Source: Mycolicibacterium moriokaense
GTDB taxonomy: Bacteria; Actinomycetota; Actinomycetes; Mycobacteriales; Mycobacteriaceae
Length of the DNA: 64,000 bases
Assembly (NCBI RefSeq): GCF_003201655.1
Contig: NZ_QJJU01000020.1
Coordinates: 1 to 64,000 of the forward strand
Direction: 5' to 3'
Below are positions 24,493 to 32,594 of this stretch, one piece after another (the first letter of the stretch is position 1; each line of letters opens with the position of its first letter). The notes beneath the pieces are model-generated. The model was not told the origin of the DNA. It did not search any database and saw nothing but the letters and a program-made list of their open reading frames with translations. A program made the position numbers and the translations under genes.

Positions 24493-25569
24493 TCAGTGCG
24501 GGCCCGGCGCTGGTTGCCACGAGCGGGCGGTCGCGACGAGGCCCCGCACCAACGCCGACGTCGCCGGGGTGAGTCCGTCGTCGCCAGGCAGCCCGCTTCG
24601 TGGGCTGATGCCACGCACACGCGGCGTCAGCTCGAGCTGGGTGCCGCCGCCGCGCACGCGGTTGACGGGGTTGTCGGGGTGCAGGCCGCGTAGCTCGCGT
24701 GGGATCGCGTCGAGGTCGGTAACGACCTGGTACCCGGGCACGTTGACGTGGTGCGAGAGGTGTTCGGCCAGTGCGCGATTGCGGCCGCCTGCCAGCAACT
24801 GGGTGCTGCGTCCGATGCGGCCGTATCCGTGCAGCGACACCGCGACCTCGACGTGGTCGAGGAATTCGGCCAGCCGTTCGGATTCTTGCCCGCGGTACAG
24901 CGCTGAGGAGAGATGGTGCGGATAGTTGTCGGGATGGCGAAGCACGTACACCGACGCGCCTGCTGCTTCGGCGGCGCGTTCGGCGATGACGTCGGTCATC
25001 TGCTCTAGCCCGCCGCCGTGGATTGCCAGGAAGCCAAACCGCGACCGCAGCGTGAAGTCCTCGATGACTGTCGGATCGGCGAGAAGCTCCGAAAGTGACC
25101 GTGGCGCAGGCGAACTCGATCTGTTGACATGCATGGGCCAGTGCGCGGGATCCCAGCGCCGCAGGAACTCGATCCAGCGGTGGGGCAGGCCGTGGTGCAC
25201 GGCGCCGTCGACGATGCGTTCTAAGTAGCCGGGTCGCGGAGGGCCGGGATCCACGCGATGGTCGATGTAGACCCACGCTTCGGACGGGCCGTCGTCGGTT
25301 TGTACTGTCAGCCGGTCGCGGCGATACCGGACTGGAACGCCTTCGGCGCTGTCCAGTGTCGCTAGGTCGCGGTCGGTCACCTGCCACACCACGCCGTGCA
25401 CCTCGGAGCCGTCGAACGGCTCGACAGTGGCCACCCCGCGCTCGTTGATCAGCCAGTCGTGATCGGCGAGTTTCGCGGGCCGCGGATCGACCGCGCCGGG
25501 GCATCGCCGCGCCATCTGCCGCACACACAGGTTGGACCCGTACGCGAAGTAGCTGTGACGCGGATGCAT
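24493..25569 (-). CDS. Fusion: gamma-glutamylcyclotransferase-like domain + poly-gamma-glutamate hydrolase domain
   Basis: 358 residues in two parts. Residues about 1-130 have the gamma-glutamylcyclotransferase fold: YFAYGSNL near the start and LDSAEGVPVRYRR, whose Glu corresponds to the catalytic acid. Residues about 160-340 match the phage-type poly-gamma-glutamate hydrolase family (PF05908): AIHGGGLEQMTDVIAERAA and AVSLHGYGR hold the expected zinc-ligand His/Glu. Both act on gamma-glutamyl bonds, so the fusion is chemically coherent. Starts at 25569, 25578 and upstream are possible; none has a clear Shine-Dalgarno. Regions of 28-60 bp separate it from both neighbours. Confidence 0.82.
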   Translation of the reverse strand: MHPRHSYFAYGSNLCVRQMARRCPGAVDPRPAKLADHDWLINERGVATVEPFDGSEVHGVVWQVTDRDLATLDSAEGVPVRYRRDRLTVQTDDGPSEAWVYIDHRVDPGPPRPGYLERIVDGAVHHGLPHRWIEFLRRWDPAHWPMHVNRSSSPAPRSLSELLADPTVIEDFTLRSRFGFLAIHGGGLEQMTDVIAERAAEAAGASVYVLRHPDNYPHHLSSALYRGQESERLAEFLDHVEVAVSLHGYGRIGRSTQLLAGGRNRALAEHLSHHVNVPGYQVVTDLDAIPRELRGLHPDNPVNRVRGGGTQLELTPRVRGISPRSGLPGDDGLTPATSALVRGLVATARSWQPAPGPH

Positions 25570-25647
25570 TAAGACCATGATCGCAGACGCGAGCATCGGC
25601 CCCACGACGCTGCGGCGGTTTGCGGCCGCAAAGGCAGGGACTGCCTC

Positions 25648-26529
25648 TCAACGCGCTTGGCGCAGGAAGTCGACGACCAGGTCTGTCGTCGCCTGCGGCT
25701 GCTCTTCGGTGATCCAGTGCCCGCAGTCCGGGATGATCACCTCTTCGACGTTGTCGGCGACACACGTGATGACGGCGCCGATCAGCGGGCCGAATGTAGC
25801 TTCGCCACCGATGGCCAAGACCGGCATCTGAAGTTTGCCCTGCGCAAGGAACGTCTTGTTGTCGGCCGCATCCTGGCTGAACGCCAGGAACTGGGCAAAG
25901 CTCGCTCGCATCGCGCCGGGTTGCGCATAGAGCGCCGCATAATGCTGACGCTTCGCTTCATCAAACCGCGTCTCGTCCCGGGAAAGTTCGTTCCAGAAGC
26001 GGTCGAGATAGATGCGCTCGCGGCCGGCGACCAGGCGCTCCATGTCCTGACCACCAAAGCCGAAGTGCCACATGGCCGGATCCTGAGTGATCTGATCCCA
26101 GGGTCCGACGCCGGGCAGCGGCGCATCGATCGCCACCCATCGGCTCACGCGCTCGGGGTGAGTGGCGGCAACTGCGAAGCCGACCATAATGCCGATGTCG
26201 TGCGTCACCAATTCGGCCGTAGGCACACCCAGGGCGTCCAGGACGCCCACCACGTCCGCCGCCTGATTCTTCTTGTCGTAGCCGCCATCAGGCTTCGACG
26301 AGAGGCCCAACCCACGCAGGTCGGGCGCGATAACCGTGTGGTCTTCGATGAGTGCGCTCGCCAGATGACCCCACATGTCGCCCGTAGTGCCGAAGCCGTG
26401 CAGCATGACGACCGCTGGACCATGCCCGCCGACGCGTACGTGGATCTCGCCGCCGTTGGTTTCGATCTCACGCGATTGCATGCCGGCCGGGAAGGGGTAG
26501 ATGCCATCCTGAAATCTGTTGTCGCTCAC
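25648..26529 (-). CDS. Alpha/beta hydrolase, epoxide hydrolase / dehalogenase type
   Basis: 293 residues. The oxyanion-hole motif is VMLHGFGTTGDMW (about 41-53). The nucleophile elbow is ELVTHDIGIMVGFAV with aspartate rather than serine, as in epoxide hydrolases and haloalkane or haloacetate dehalogenases. The catalytic His is in IIPDCGHWITEEQP near the C-terminus. The GTG at 26529 is preceded by AAGGTGA. Likely opens an epoxide or removes a halide; substrate not predictable. Confidence 0.88.
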   Translation of the reverse strand: MSDNRFQDGIYPFPAGMQSREIETNGGEIHVRVGGHGPAVVMLHGFGTTGDMWGHLASALIEDHTVIAPDLRGLGLSSKPDGGYDKKNQAADVVGVLDALGVPTAELVTHDIGIMVGFAVAATHPERVSRWVAIDAPLPGVGPWDQITQDPAMWHFGFGGQDMERLVAGRERIYLDRFWNELSRDETRFDEAKRQHYAALYAQPGAMRASFAQFLAFSQDAADNKTFLAQGKLQMPVLAIGGEATFGPLIGAVITCVADNVEEVIIPDCGHWITEEQPQATTDLVVDFLRQAR

Positions 26530-26626
26530 CGGGTCACCTTGCGCTCCCGGGCGGGGCCGCTGCCACGACCAGCTTCCTCTCTGCTGGTAGGCCCTTCCTC
26601 CCATCGCAGGTCAGCGGTGGGTGGCG

Positions 26627-27853
26627 CTAGCCCCTGACGGTCAGGTAGATCAGCACCACATTCAGCACACTGATCAACGCGGCGACCATCCACCCGAGGG
26701 CCGTGGTCACGCGGTGGTTCGTGTCTTCGCCCATCAGGCTGCGGTTACTGGTGAGCCGTACCAAGGGGATCAACGCGAACGGAATCCCGAAGGACAGCAC
26801 GACCTGGGACAACACCAGTGCGCGGCTGGGGTCGACACCGATCGCCAGGATCGCGAGTGCCGGGATCAGGGTGACGAGCCGCCGCAGCAGCAACGGGTAC
26901 GAACGGCGCAGCAGCCCGCCCATGATCATCGCCCCCGCGTAGGCGCCGACCGATGTCGAGGCCAGGCCGGAGGCCAGCAACCCGATCGCGAACAGCAGCG
27001 CGACCGTCGGGCCGAGGGTGTCGCGGACCGCGGCATGCGCACCTTCGATGGAGTCGGTGTTGTCGCGGCCCTGCAGGTTGGTGGCGGCCACCAGGAGCAT
27101 CGCCAGGTTCACCGCGCCCGCGACGAGCATTGCCAGCCCGACGTCCAGCCGCGTCACCTTGAGCAACCAGCGCCGTTGCCTGCCCGCTGGGGGGTGACCG
27201 TGGCGGTCGCGGGCCAGGCCGGAGTGCAGGTACACCGCGTGCGGCATCACCGTCGCACCGAGCATCGCGGTGGCAAGCAGCACGCTCTCGGAGCCCTCGA
27301 ATCGCGGAATCAGACCCGCGGCCACATCGCTTGCCGAAGGGGGTTCGACGAACAGGCTTGTCAGGAATCCGATCGCGATGACGAGCAGCAGGCCGCTGAT
27401 GACCCGCTCGAAAGTGCGTTGGCCGCGCCGGTTCTGGATCGCCAGCAGCAGAAGCGACACCGCTCCGGTGATCACGCCGCCGACGAGAAGGGGCAAGTCG
27501 AACAGCAGGTGCAGTGCAATGGCGCCACCGACGACCTCGGCGAGATCGGTTGCCATGGCGACCAATTCGGCCTGCAGCCAGTAGGCGATGCGGGTAGAGG
27601 TGCGGGTGTGATCGGCGACGGCTTCGGGTAGCGAGCGTCCGGTGACCAGGCCGAGCTTGGCCGACAGGTATTGCACCAGTCCCGCCATGGCGTTGGCCAC
27701 GACGATGACCCAGACCAGTAGGAAGCCGTACTGCGCGCCGGCGCTGACATTGGCTGCGACGTTGCCGGGATCGACGTATGCGATGGCGGCGACGAACGCC
27801 GGCCCAAGCAACAGCCAGCTTGGCCGCAGCCGCGGCTCGGTGTCCTGGATCAA
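26627..27853 (-). CDS. mntH: NRAMP-family divalent metal (Mn2+/Fe2+) transporter MntH
   Basis: 408 residues with about eleven transmembrane helices. Metal-site motifs DPGN (AYVDPGNVAANV, TM1) and MPHAVYLHS (TM6) are intact, so it should carry Mn2+ or Fe2+ with protons across the inner membrane. The start is TTG at 27853. A DtxR-family-like inverted repeat lies about 40-55 bp upstream, consistent with metal repression by an MntR/IdeR-type regulator. Confidence 0.93.
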   Translation of the reverse strand: MIQDTEPRLRPSWLLLGPAFVAAIAYVDPGNVAANVSAGAQYGFLLVWVIVVANAMAGLVQYLSAKLGLVTGRSLPEAVADHTRTSTRIAYWLQAELVAMATDLAEVVGGAIALHLLFDLPLLVGGVITGAVSLLLLAIQNRRGQRTFERVISGLLLVIAIGFLTSLFVEPPSASDVAAGLIPRFEGSESVLLATAMLGATVMPHAVYLHSGLARDRHGHPPAGRQRRWLLKVTRLDVGLAMLVAGAVNLAMLLVAATNLQGRDNTDSIEGAHAAVRDTLGPTVALLFAIGLLASGLASTSVGAYAGAMIMGGLLRRSYPLLLRRLVTLIPALAILAIGVDPSRALVLSQVVLSFGIPFALIPLVRLTSNRSLMGEDTNHRVTTALGWMVAALISVLNVVLIYLTVRG

Positions 27854-27892
27854 CTAACCCACTCTCTATCCGGTAATGCGAATAGAAAAGTT

Positions 27893-27908
27893 AGGTTAGA
27901 CGAAACCT
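27893..27908 (-). promoter_or_regulatory. DtxR/MntR-type operator candidate upstream of mntH
   Basis: AGGTT-AGACGA-AACCT, preceded by TT, gives TTAGGTTAG then an imperfect second arm. The mycobacterial IdeR box is TTAGGTTAGGCTAACCTAA, so the left arm is perfect and the right arm is shifted by one base. It may be an MntR rather than an IdeR site. Confidence 0.5.
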
Positions 27909-27932
27909 TCGGCAGAGGCTAGCGAGGGCGGG

Positions 27933-28178
27933 CTACCAGCCCCTACCGCCGAGGCCGATGACGATGCCGCCACCACCCCACCACGGCCAGCCGCCCCAGT
28001 TGTTGTTCTGCTGGGGTGAGGTGACGATCTGAGTGCTTCCGTTGGTCTGGCACTGCGTGGTGTTGGGAGCGGTCGTCGTGCATTGCGGCGTGGCCGTGGC
28101 GACCGGCGCCATCGCGATTGCGGCGCAGCCGCCTGCCGCCGCGAAAAACGTTGTGAGAGAGCGAAGCCTGGTTCGCAT
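27933..28178 (-). CDS. Small secreted Gly/Trp-rich protein
   Basis: 81 residues. A Sec signal peptide (MRTRLRSLTTFFAAAGGCAAIAMAP...ATA, cleavage about residue 30) is followed by a Cys/Thr/Asn segment PQCTTTAPNTTQCQTNGS and an aromatic-glycine tail NNNWGGWPWWGGGG. AAGGAGG precedes the ATG at ideal spacing. Resembles mycobacterial small exported proteins of unknown function. Confidence 0.75.
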   Translation of the reverse strand: MRTRLRSLTTFFAAAGGCAAIAMAPVATATPQCTTTAPNTTQCQTNGSTQIVTSPQQNNNWGGWPWWGGGGIVIGLGGRGW

Positions 28179-28212
28179 TGTTGGCCTCCTTAATGGGCCA
28201 TGAATAATCTGT

Positions 28213-28500
28213 TTAGCGGCCGCCGTGGCCGCCGCCACCATCACCGCCACCCATGATCAACGCGGGACCGTAGAACTCGTCATCCCACGGATAGACGTAG
28301 TCCGGTTCGGGCGGGGTGGCATTGAGCTGGACGTTGCCGGGCGTGGCGCATTCGGTCGTCCCAGCGCCCATATCGGTTACGCCGCCGACGCTGGTGCAGT
28401 TCGGCAGTGTGGTGTCGGAGGCGGCGACGGGCGATAAGAAGATTGCCGCCGCAGCGCCTGCCGCAACGACCATCGGGGTGAAGTAGAGCGGGTGCCGCAT
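28213..28500 (-). CDS. Small secreted Gly-rich protein
   Basis: 95 residues with an N-terminal signal segment (MRHPLYFTPMVVAAGAAAAIFL, cleavage near VAAS), one predicted disulphide (NCTSVGG...TECATPG) and a GGGDGGGGHGGR tail. AAGGA precedes the ATG at 28500; in-frame starts at 28515 and 28521 are alternatives. Organised like the gene immediately downstream (27933-28178) and probably related in function; unknown role. Confidence 0.7.
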   Translation of the reverse strand: MRHPLYFTPMVVAAGAAAAIFLSPVAASDTTLPNCTSVGGVTDMGAGTTECATPGNVQLNATPPEPDYVYPWDDEFYGPALIMGGGDGGGGHGGR

Positions 28501-28533
28501 AGGCGAGTCCTTCATGTTCAAGCCCCCGAGCTA

Positions 28534-29607
28534 TTAGCCAGCGTACAACCCTTTTCCAGTGATCAGGGGCAAGTCCAGCGTCGTCGTGATGCCGGGCGCA
28601 GCCGCGATCACCGCGGGAATCGCGTTGACGACACGAGCCGCCGTGGCCACCAGACCGGCGTGGTTGTGGTCGCCGTTGGGGCTGCTCAGACACAGGTCCA
28701 CCGCATACGACGGTTCGCCGGTGATCTCGATGCGATAGGAGCCGCCCTCCTGCGCGGGCTGGGGCCAGTCCGGGTGCAGGTCGTTGCGCAAGCGCGTGAC
28801 GTGTTCGAGCACCACGGCGGCCTTGCCGCCCTTCATGCCACGCACCTCGAACCGCAGCGCCGCGGCGGTGCCCTTCGCGATGTGGCCCGACGCGATGTCG
28901 AAGTCCTCTGGTGCGGGTTCGCGGATGTAGGTCTCGTTGACCTCGTCGAGTTCGACGCCGAGGCCCGCGGCCAGCTGCCGGACCACCGAACCCCACGCGA
29001 AGCTCAACACGCCAGGCTGCAGCAGCAACGGGATGTCGTCGAGCGCCTTGCCGAAGCCCATCACGTCGAACATCACTGCTGCGCTGTCGTACGTGTCGTA
29101 GTTGATGATCTCCATGCACCGGATCTGCTCGATGCTCTGACAGGTTCCGGCCAGGGCGAGCGGAAGCAGGTCGTTGGCGAAACCGGGATCGATGCCGTTC
29201 ACGAACAGGCTGGACTTGCCCGACTGCGCGGCCTCCTCGATCGGTTTGAGCAGCTCATCGGGCAGCACGTGCCACGGGTACTGGAAGAACACGGCGCTGC
29301 TGCCGACGACGTTGATGCCTGCCGCCAGGATGCGGCGGTAGTCCTCGAGCGCATCGGGGAGCCGGTTGTCGGCTAACGCGGTGTAAACCGCGCACTCGGG
29401 CTTCAGTGCCAGCACCGCATCGAGATCATTCGTGGCGGCGACGCCCGTCGAAATATCAAGGCCCGCAAGCTCTCCGGCGTCCTTGCCGGCCTTGGCGTCC
29501 GAGGACACCCACACCGCGACGAGCTCGAATTGCGGATCGACGATGAGCTGCTTGAGCGCGTGTATGCCCACGTTGCCGGTGCCGATGGCGGCGACTCTGA
29601 TAGCGAT
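28534..29607 (-). CDS. NAD(P)-binding dehydrogenase, DapB-like N-terminus; apparent ATC start
   Basis: About 357 residues. The Rossmann motif IRVAAIGTGNVGIHALKQL is complete only if translation begins upstream of the first canonical start, GTG 29571. At 29614-29619 (minus strand) GAGGAG is followed six bases later by ATC GCT ATC AGA GTC, where a family start MAIRV is expected, so ATC at 29607 appears to be the initiator. Starting at 29571 would remove the first strand and most of the glycine loop. Central and C-terminal parts (VFFQYPWHVLPDELL, HVTRLRNDLHPDWP) match the amine/diaminopimelate-type dehydrogenase group. The SDR stop overlaps the Shine-Dalgarno, so the two genes are one operon. 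Confidence 0.8.
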   Translation of the reverse strand: MAIRVAAIGTGNVGIHALKQLIVDPQFELVAVWVSSDAKAGKDAGELAGLDISTGVAATNDLDAVLALKPECAVYTALADNRLPDALEDYRRILAAGINVVGSSAVFFQYPWHVLPDELLKPIEEAAQSGKSSLFVNGIDPGFANDLLPLALAGTCQSIEQIRCMEIINYDTYDSAAVMFDVMGFGKALDDIPLLLQPGVLSFAWGSVVRQLAAGLGVELDEVNETYIREPAPEDFDIASGHIAKGTAAALRFEVRGMKGGKAAVVLEHVTRLRNDLHPDWPQPAQEGGSYRIEITGEPSYAVDLCLSSPNGDHNHAGLVATAARVVNAIPAVIAAAPGITTTLDLPLITGKGLYAG

Positions 29608-29617
29608 GGCTAGCTCC

Positions 29618-30409
29618 TCACAGATCGGGGACGGGCAGGTCGAGGTTGGGGAACGTGAGGCCGCCGTCGACCTCGAGTGTCTTACCGGTCAGAAAGCTGC
29701 CTGCTGGGGACGCGAGATAGACGGCGGCAGCGGCGATGTCCTCCGGATCGCCGAGCCGGCGCATCGGCGTCACCTTTTCCATAGGGGTGCGCAGTTCGTC
29801 GTTGGACGCGACGATGTCGAGCGCGGAGGTGAGGATCGAACCGGGCGCGATCGCGTTAACGCGGATTCGCGGGCAGAGATCCAGCGCGGCCAGCCTGGTG
29901 TAGTGCGCGAGCGCGGCTTTGGCGGTGCCGTATGCGGCGAAACCCCGGCCGGCGAGCCGTCCCATCGTCGACGTGATGTTGATGATGCTGCCTCCGCCCG
30001 AGTGCTCGAGCATCAGTGGAACCGCGGCAGTGGTGAGCGCGTGCGCGGTCGCGACGTTGAAGGTGAACGCGTCCTTGAGATCCTTCGTCGACGTGGTCAA
30101 CAGGGTGTTCGGCATGGTGCCGCCGACGTTGTTCACGACGATGTCTAGTTTGCCGAATGCCTCGACGGCCCTGGCGGCGAGTTTGGCGGTGTCCTCGGGA
30201 TGAGCCAGGTCGGCGACGACGATCTCGGCGCGCCGTCCTGTGGCCTTGACCTGCTCGGCCACTTCCTCGAGTTGGGACTGTGTCCGGGACGCAATCACCA
30301 CGTCTGCACCGGCTTCCGCGAATGCCAGCGCCATCGCGGCGCCCAGCCCGCGGCCCGCTCCAGTCACTACCGCGACCTGGTCGTCCAGCCGAAACCTGTC
30401 AAGAATCAC
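29618..30409 (-). CDS. Short-chain dehydrogenase/reductase (SDR)
   Basis: 263 residues. Cofactor motif TGAGRGLGAAM (about 16-26), NNVGG in place of NNAG, catalytic Ser in NITSTMGR and the YGTAK motif (Tyr-Lys), then a C-terminal SFLTGKTLEVDGG. A classical NAD(P)H-dependent oxidoreductase of the glucose/3-oxoacyl type. GTG 30409 is supported by GGAAGGAAG just upstream. A KstR-like palindrome lies 65-78 bp upstream, hinting at sterol or lipid catabolism. Heads an operon with the dehydrogenase at 28534. Confidence 0.88.
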   Translation of the reverse strand: MILDRFRLDDQVAVVTGAGRGLGAAMALAFAEAGADVVIASRTQSQLEEVAEQVKATGRRAEIVVADLAHPEDTAKLAARAVEAFGKLDIVVNNVGGTMPNTLLTTSTKDLKDAFTFNVATAHALTTAAVPLMLEHSGGGSIINITSTMGRLAGRGFAAYGTAKAALAHYTRLAALDLCPRIRVNAIAPGSILTSALDIVASNDELRTPMEKVTPMRRLGDPEDIAAAAVYLASPAGSFLTGKTLEVDGGLTFPNLDLPVPDL

Positions 30410-30473
30410 TTGTGTCTTCCTTCCGTCGCCGGGCGAACCGTAGCAGGGGTTGCCATCGCGTGGGACATGTTTT

Positions 30474-30487
30474 TGAAACACGTTCTA
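30474..30487 (-). promoter_or_regulatory. KstR-like operator (TnnAACnnGTTnnA)
   Basis: The minus strand reads TAGAACGTGTTTCA, matching the KstR core TnnAACnnGTTnnA, located 65-78 bp upstream of the SDR start. The rest of the 309-base gap (30410-30718) shows no gene beyond promoter sequence for the secreted protein to the right. Confidence 0.55.
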
Positions 30488-30718
30488 GTTTTCTCAGGAA
30501 GGGGAGTGTCTCGTCCCGGAACCGTCATCAAATGTTGACGGCGCCGAGTGGACTACTTCTTCGCAGGCGGCCGTCCCGCGATGTTGGGATCGGTAGCAGT
30601 GCCAGCAGTGTCCACTTGGACCGGCAAGAAATAGGCAAATACCCGACGTCCAAGTCGCCCGCCAGGCGCAAACTACGCATTAGGGCCTTGGGAGGCCGCA
30701 ATGAGCAAAGGAAACAAC

Positions 30719-31069
30719 ATGAACGCCACCCGCACCCTAAGACGAGGAATCGTCGGGTTGACTACGGCTGTGTTGGTGTCTGGCGGTTTGGGTCTGGCCG
30801 GCTTGGGGCTAGCGGGTACCGCCCAGGCCCGGCCCACCTGGTGCCCAGGGGATAACAAGCCGGCTGAGCCGCCGTGGCCAGACTTTCAGTGGAATTCCTG
30901 CTACGAGTACAGCGGAGCAGGAGGAAACTACGGTTGGATCGACTTGGGCACCGGAGTCTTTCACCCCATGCCCCTCGACATTCCGGCTACGCCGCCGCCT
31001 CCCAATCCGCCGGAATGCATAGGCCTCTTTCCGCTCCCCGGGGTGGACCCGTCGCACTGCGTGATCTAA
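30719..31069 (+). CDS. Small secreted protein, Pro-rich
   Basis: 116 residues. Signal peptide starts MNATRTLRRGIVGLTTAVL and ends near TAQA. The mature part has four cysteines (TWCPGD, NSCYEYSG, PECIG, SHCVI) and Pro-rich stretches PATPPPPNPP, so two disulphides are likely. Two starts are possible: 30701 (GGGAGG upstream) and 30719 (AAAGGA upstream). No biochemical role known to me. Confidence 0.72.
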   Translation: MNATRTLRRGIVGLTTAVLVSGGLGLAGLGLAGTAQARPTWCPGDNKPAEPPWPDFQWNSCYEYSGAGGNYGWIDLGTGVFHPMPLDIPATPPPPNPPECIGLFPLPGVDPSHCVI

Positions 31070-31160
31070 GTGCGGCTGCTGAAGTGTTCTCTAGCCAGTC
31101 GGTGACATCATCTCCGTAGCGGCTTTCAACGCCCCAGCGGCGATGTGACGGGAGACGACC

Positions 31161-31451
31161 ATGAAGCGCTGCATCGTCGGAGGATCGGTTGCATTGCTGA
31201 TGGCCGCGGAGCTGATCGCCTCAGCGTCGCCGGCCAGCGCCGGCTGTCAGTACGGAGGACCCTATATCAGCAAGTGCGATGGACCCGTCCAGCCTGACGG
31301 CACCTGGCAACGTTGCGTGGCAGTTCCCCAATTGATTCCTCAGGGTGCCAGTTCCTACCTAGTGCCCGTCAAGCACTGCGATTTGATGGGTACTGACCAG
31401 CACCCCTGGGACCTCGCCTTCGCCGACCCGCCGACGCACATCGACGACTGA
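31161..31451 (+). CDS. Small secreted CDGP-motif protein
   Basis: 96 residues with a Sec signal peptide (MKRCIVGGSVALLMAAELI...SPASA). The mature domain contains YISKCDGPVQPDGTWQRC and VPVKHCDLMG, giving four cysteines. The CDGP core recurs in small exported mycobacterial proteins; function unknown. The 91-bp gap before it shows no other feature. Confidence 0.75.
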   Translation: MKRCIVGGSVALLMAAELIASASPASAGCQYGGPYISKCDGPVQPDGTWQRCVAVPQLIPQGASSYLVPVKHCDLMGTDQHPWDLAFADPPTHIDD

Positions 31452-31523
31452 CCAAATTCATTGCTCCACTGACGGTTTTCGGGCGCACAATTGGGGTGTA
31501 ACTCCGAAATCTGGGGAGCCGCG

Positions 31524-31991
31524 ATGAGCGAGCAACGGTACGACTTCTTCGGTGAGATCTTCCACCGGTACTTCGGAGTCGCCGTCGGTGCTTATCCGCA
31601 AATGGGTGGAGCACTCGTCGAGAGGCTGCTCGCACTCACGGACGACGTCTCAGATCGATTGTCCGAGCCTCGGCGCGCCGCGATGGCGTGGTGCAAAGTC
31701 GAGACCCCGAACGCCAGGACAGCTTCGGAACTCTTCGTGATCACCCAACATGGGTTGATGTATGCCGCCAGGTTGAACGAGCCGCACCGGGCGTTGTATT
31801 ACTTGGCCACGCCGCCCGGCTTGTTCGATCCGTTCGTCGATCAGATCGACAGCGCCGAACTACGTGACGGCGAGGTTGTCGTGGTTGACAGCGGGTTCGG
31901 CCGTGACCTCGCATCGGCTCATCCGATGGACGCCGCGCTGCGCCGGATACTCGAAGAGCACCTAGCGCTGCGGGTGGATCTGCCCGCGTAG
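31524..31991 (+). CDS. Hypothetical protein (155 aa)
   Basis: 155 residues, mixed alpha/beta, no recognised family. It starts MSEQRYDFFGEIFHRYFGVA with GGGGAG six bases upstream, so the earlier in-frame start is rejected. Features such as YYLATPPGLFDPFVDQIDSAEL and a single Cys (AMAWCKVE) give no function. Its stop nearly meets the end of the DUF1345 pseudogene on the other strand. Confidence 0.65.
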   Translation: MSEQRYDFFGEIFHRYFGVAVGAYPQMGGALVERLLALTDDVSDRLSEPRRAAMAWCKVETPNARTASELFVITQHGLMYAARLNEPHRALYYLATPPGLFDPFVDQIDSAELRDGEVVVVDSGFGRDLASAHPMDAALRRILEEHLALRVDLPA

Positions 31992-31998
31992 TTACTCG

Positions 31999-32587
31999 TC
32001 AACCGGTGACCATGCCGGCGATTAGATTGATCGCAGTCGCCAGAATGCCGGTGCCAAATAGGTATGACAGCAGACAGTGCCGCAATACGACGGCGCGAAT
32101 GATCGCGAATGATGGGGTCCGACACGCTCGTATCTGACACCTGGTAGGTCATGCCCAGGTTGTAGCCGAAGTACAAGAAGTCGCGAAATTCCGGTCGGTA
32201 GTTGGGCTTATTGAAGTCGATTCCGCCAGCTGTCGGGGTGTAGTGGAGGTACGCATATCGGACGAGTAGCACGACGATGCTGACCAGTCCACCAAGCGCC
32301 GCGGCAACGACTACCAACTCATCGCCCACCGGATTGAATGCCACACGGTGCGCGTTGTGGTGTGTGGCGTCGGCATCCATGGGCTACAACAGGATCCAAC
32401 CGGCAACGACGAAGATTGCCCCCGCCGTAGAGATCCCGACGAGTATGCCCATTGGCGCATCTTTCAGCGCGCCGATACCCACGCCGATCGCGGCGCCGAT
32501 GAGGACCGACCCTGCCAGCCGGGCCACAGCCGACCGAGGAATTGCAGCGCTGATGAGCGCTACTGCGCGGCGACTCGAGCTGTCCAC
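31999..32587 (-). pseudogene. DUF1345 membrane-protein gene with nonsense and 10-bp duplication lesions
   Basis: From GTG 32587 the frame gives RLAGSVLIGAAIGVGIGALK and GAIFVVAGWILL, then TAG at 32386-32384. It continues in the same frame as PMDADATHHNAHR...VVVAAALGGLVSIVVLLV and FLYFGYNLGMTYQVSDTSV. Homologues have Trp where the TAG lies (TGG to TAG). Further on, the 10-bp unit CGCGAATGAT is tandemly duplicated (about 32096-32115), shifting the frame; after the second copy the correct ending (VVLRHCLLSYLFGTGIL ... TAINLIAG) continues in another frame to TGA 31999-32001. Two independent lesions make this a true pseudogene. Confidence 0.83.
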
Positions 32588-32594
32588 GTCGCTA

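Noticed and set aside
24374..25765. 463-codon minus-strand frame overlapping the glutamyl fusion gene
   Set aside because: Arg-rich out-of-frame translation; the other frame carries two recognisable enzyme domains.
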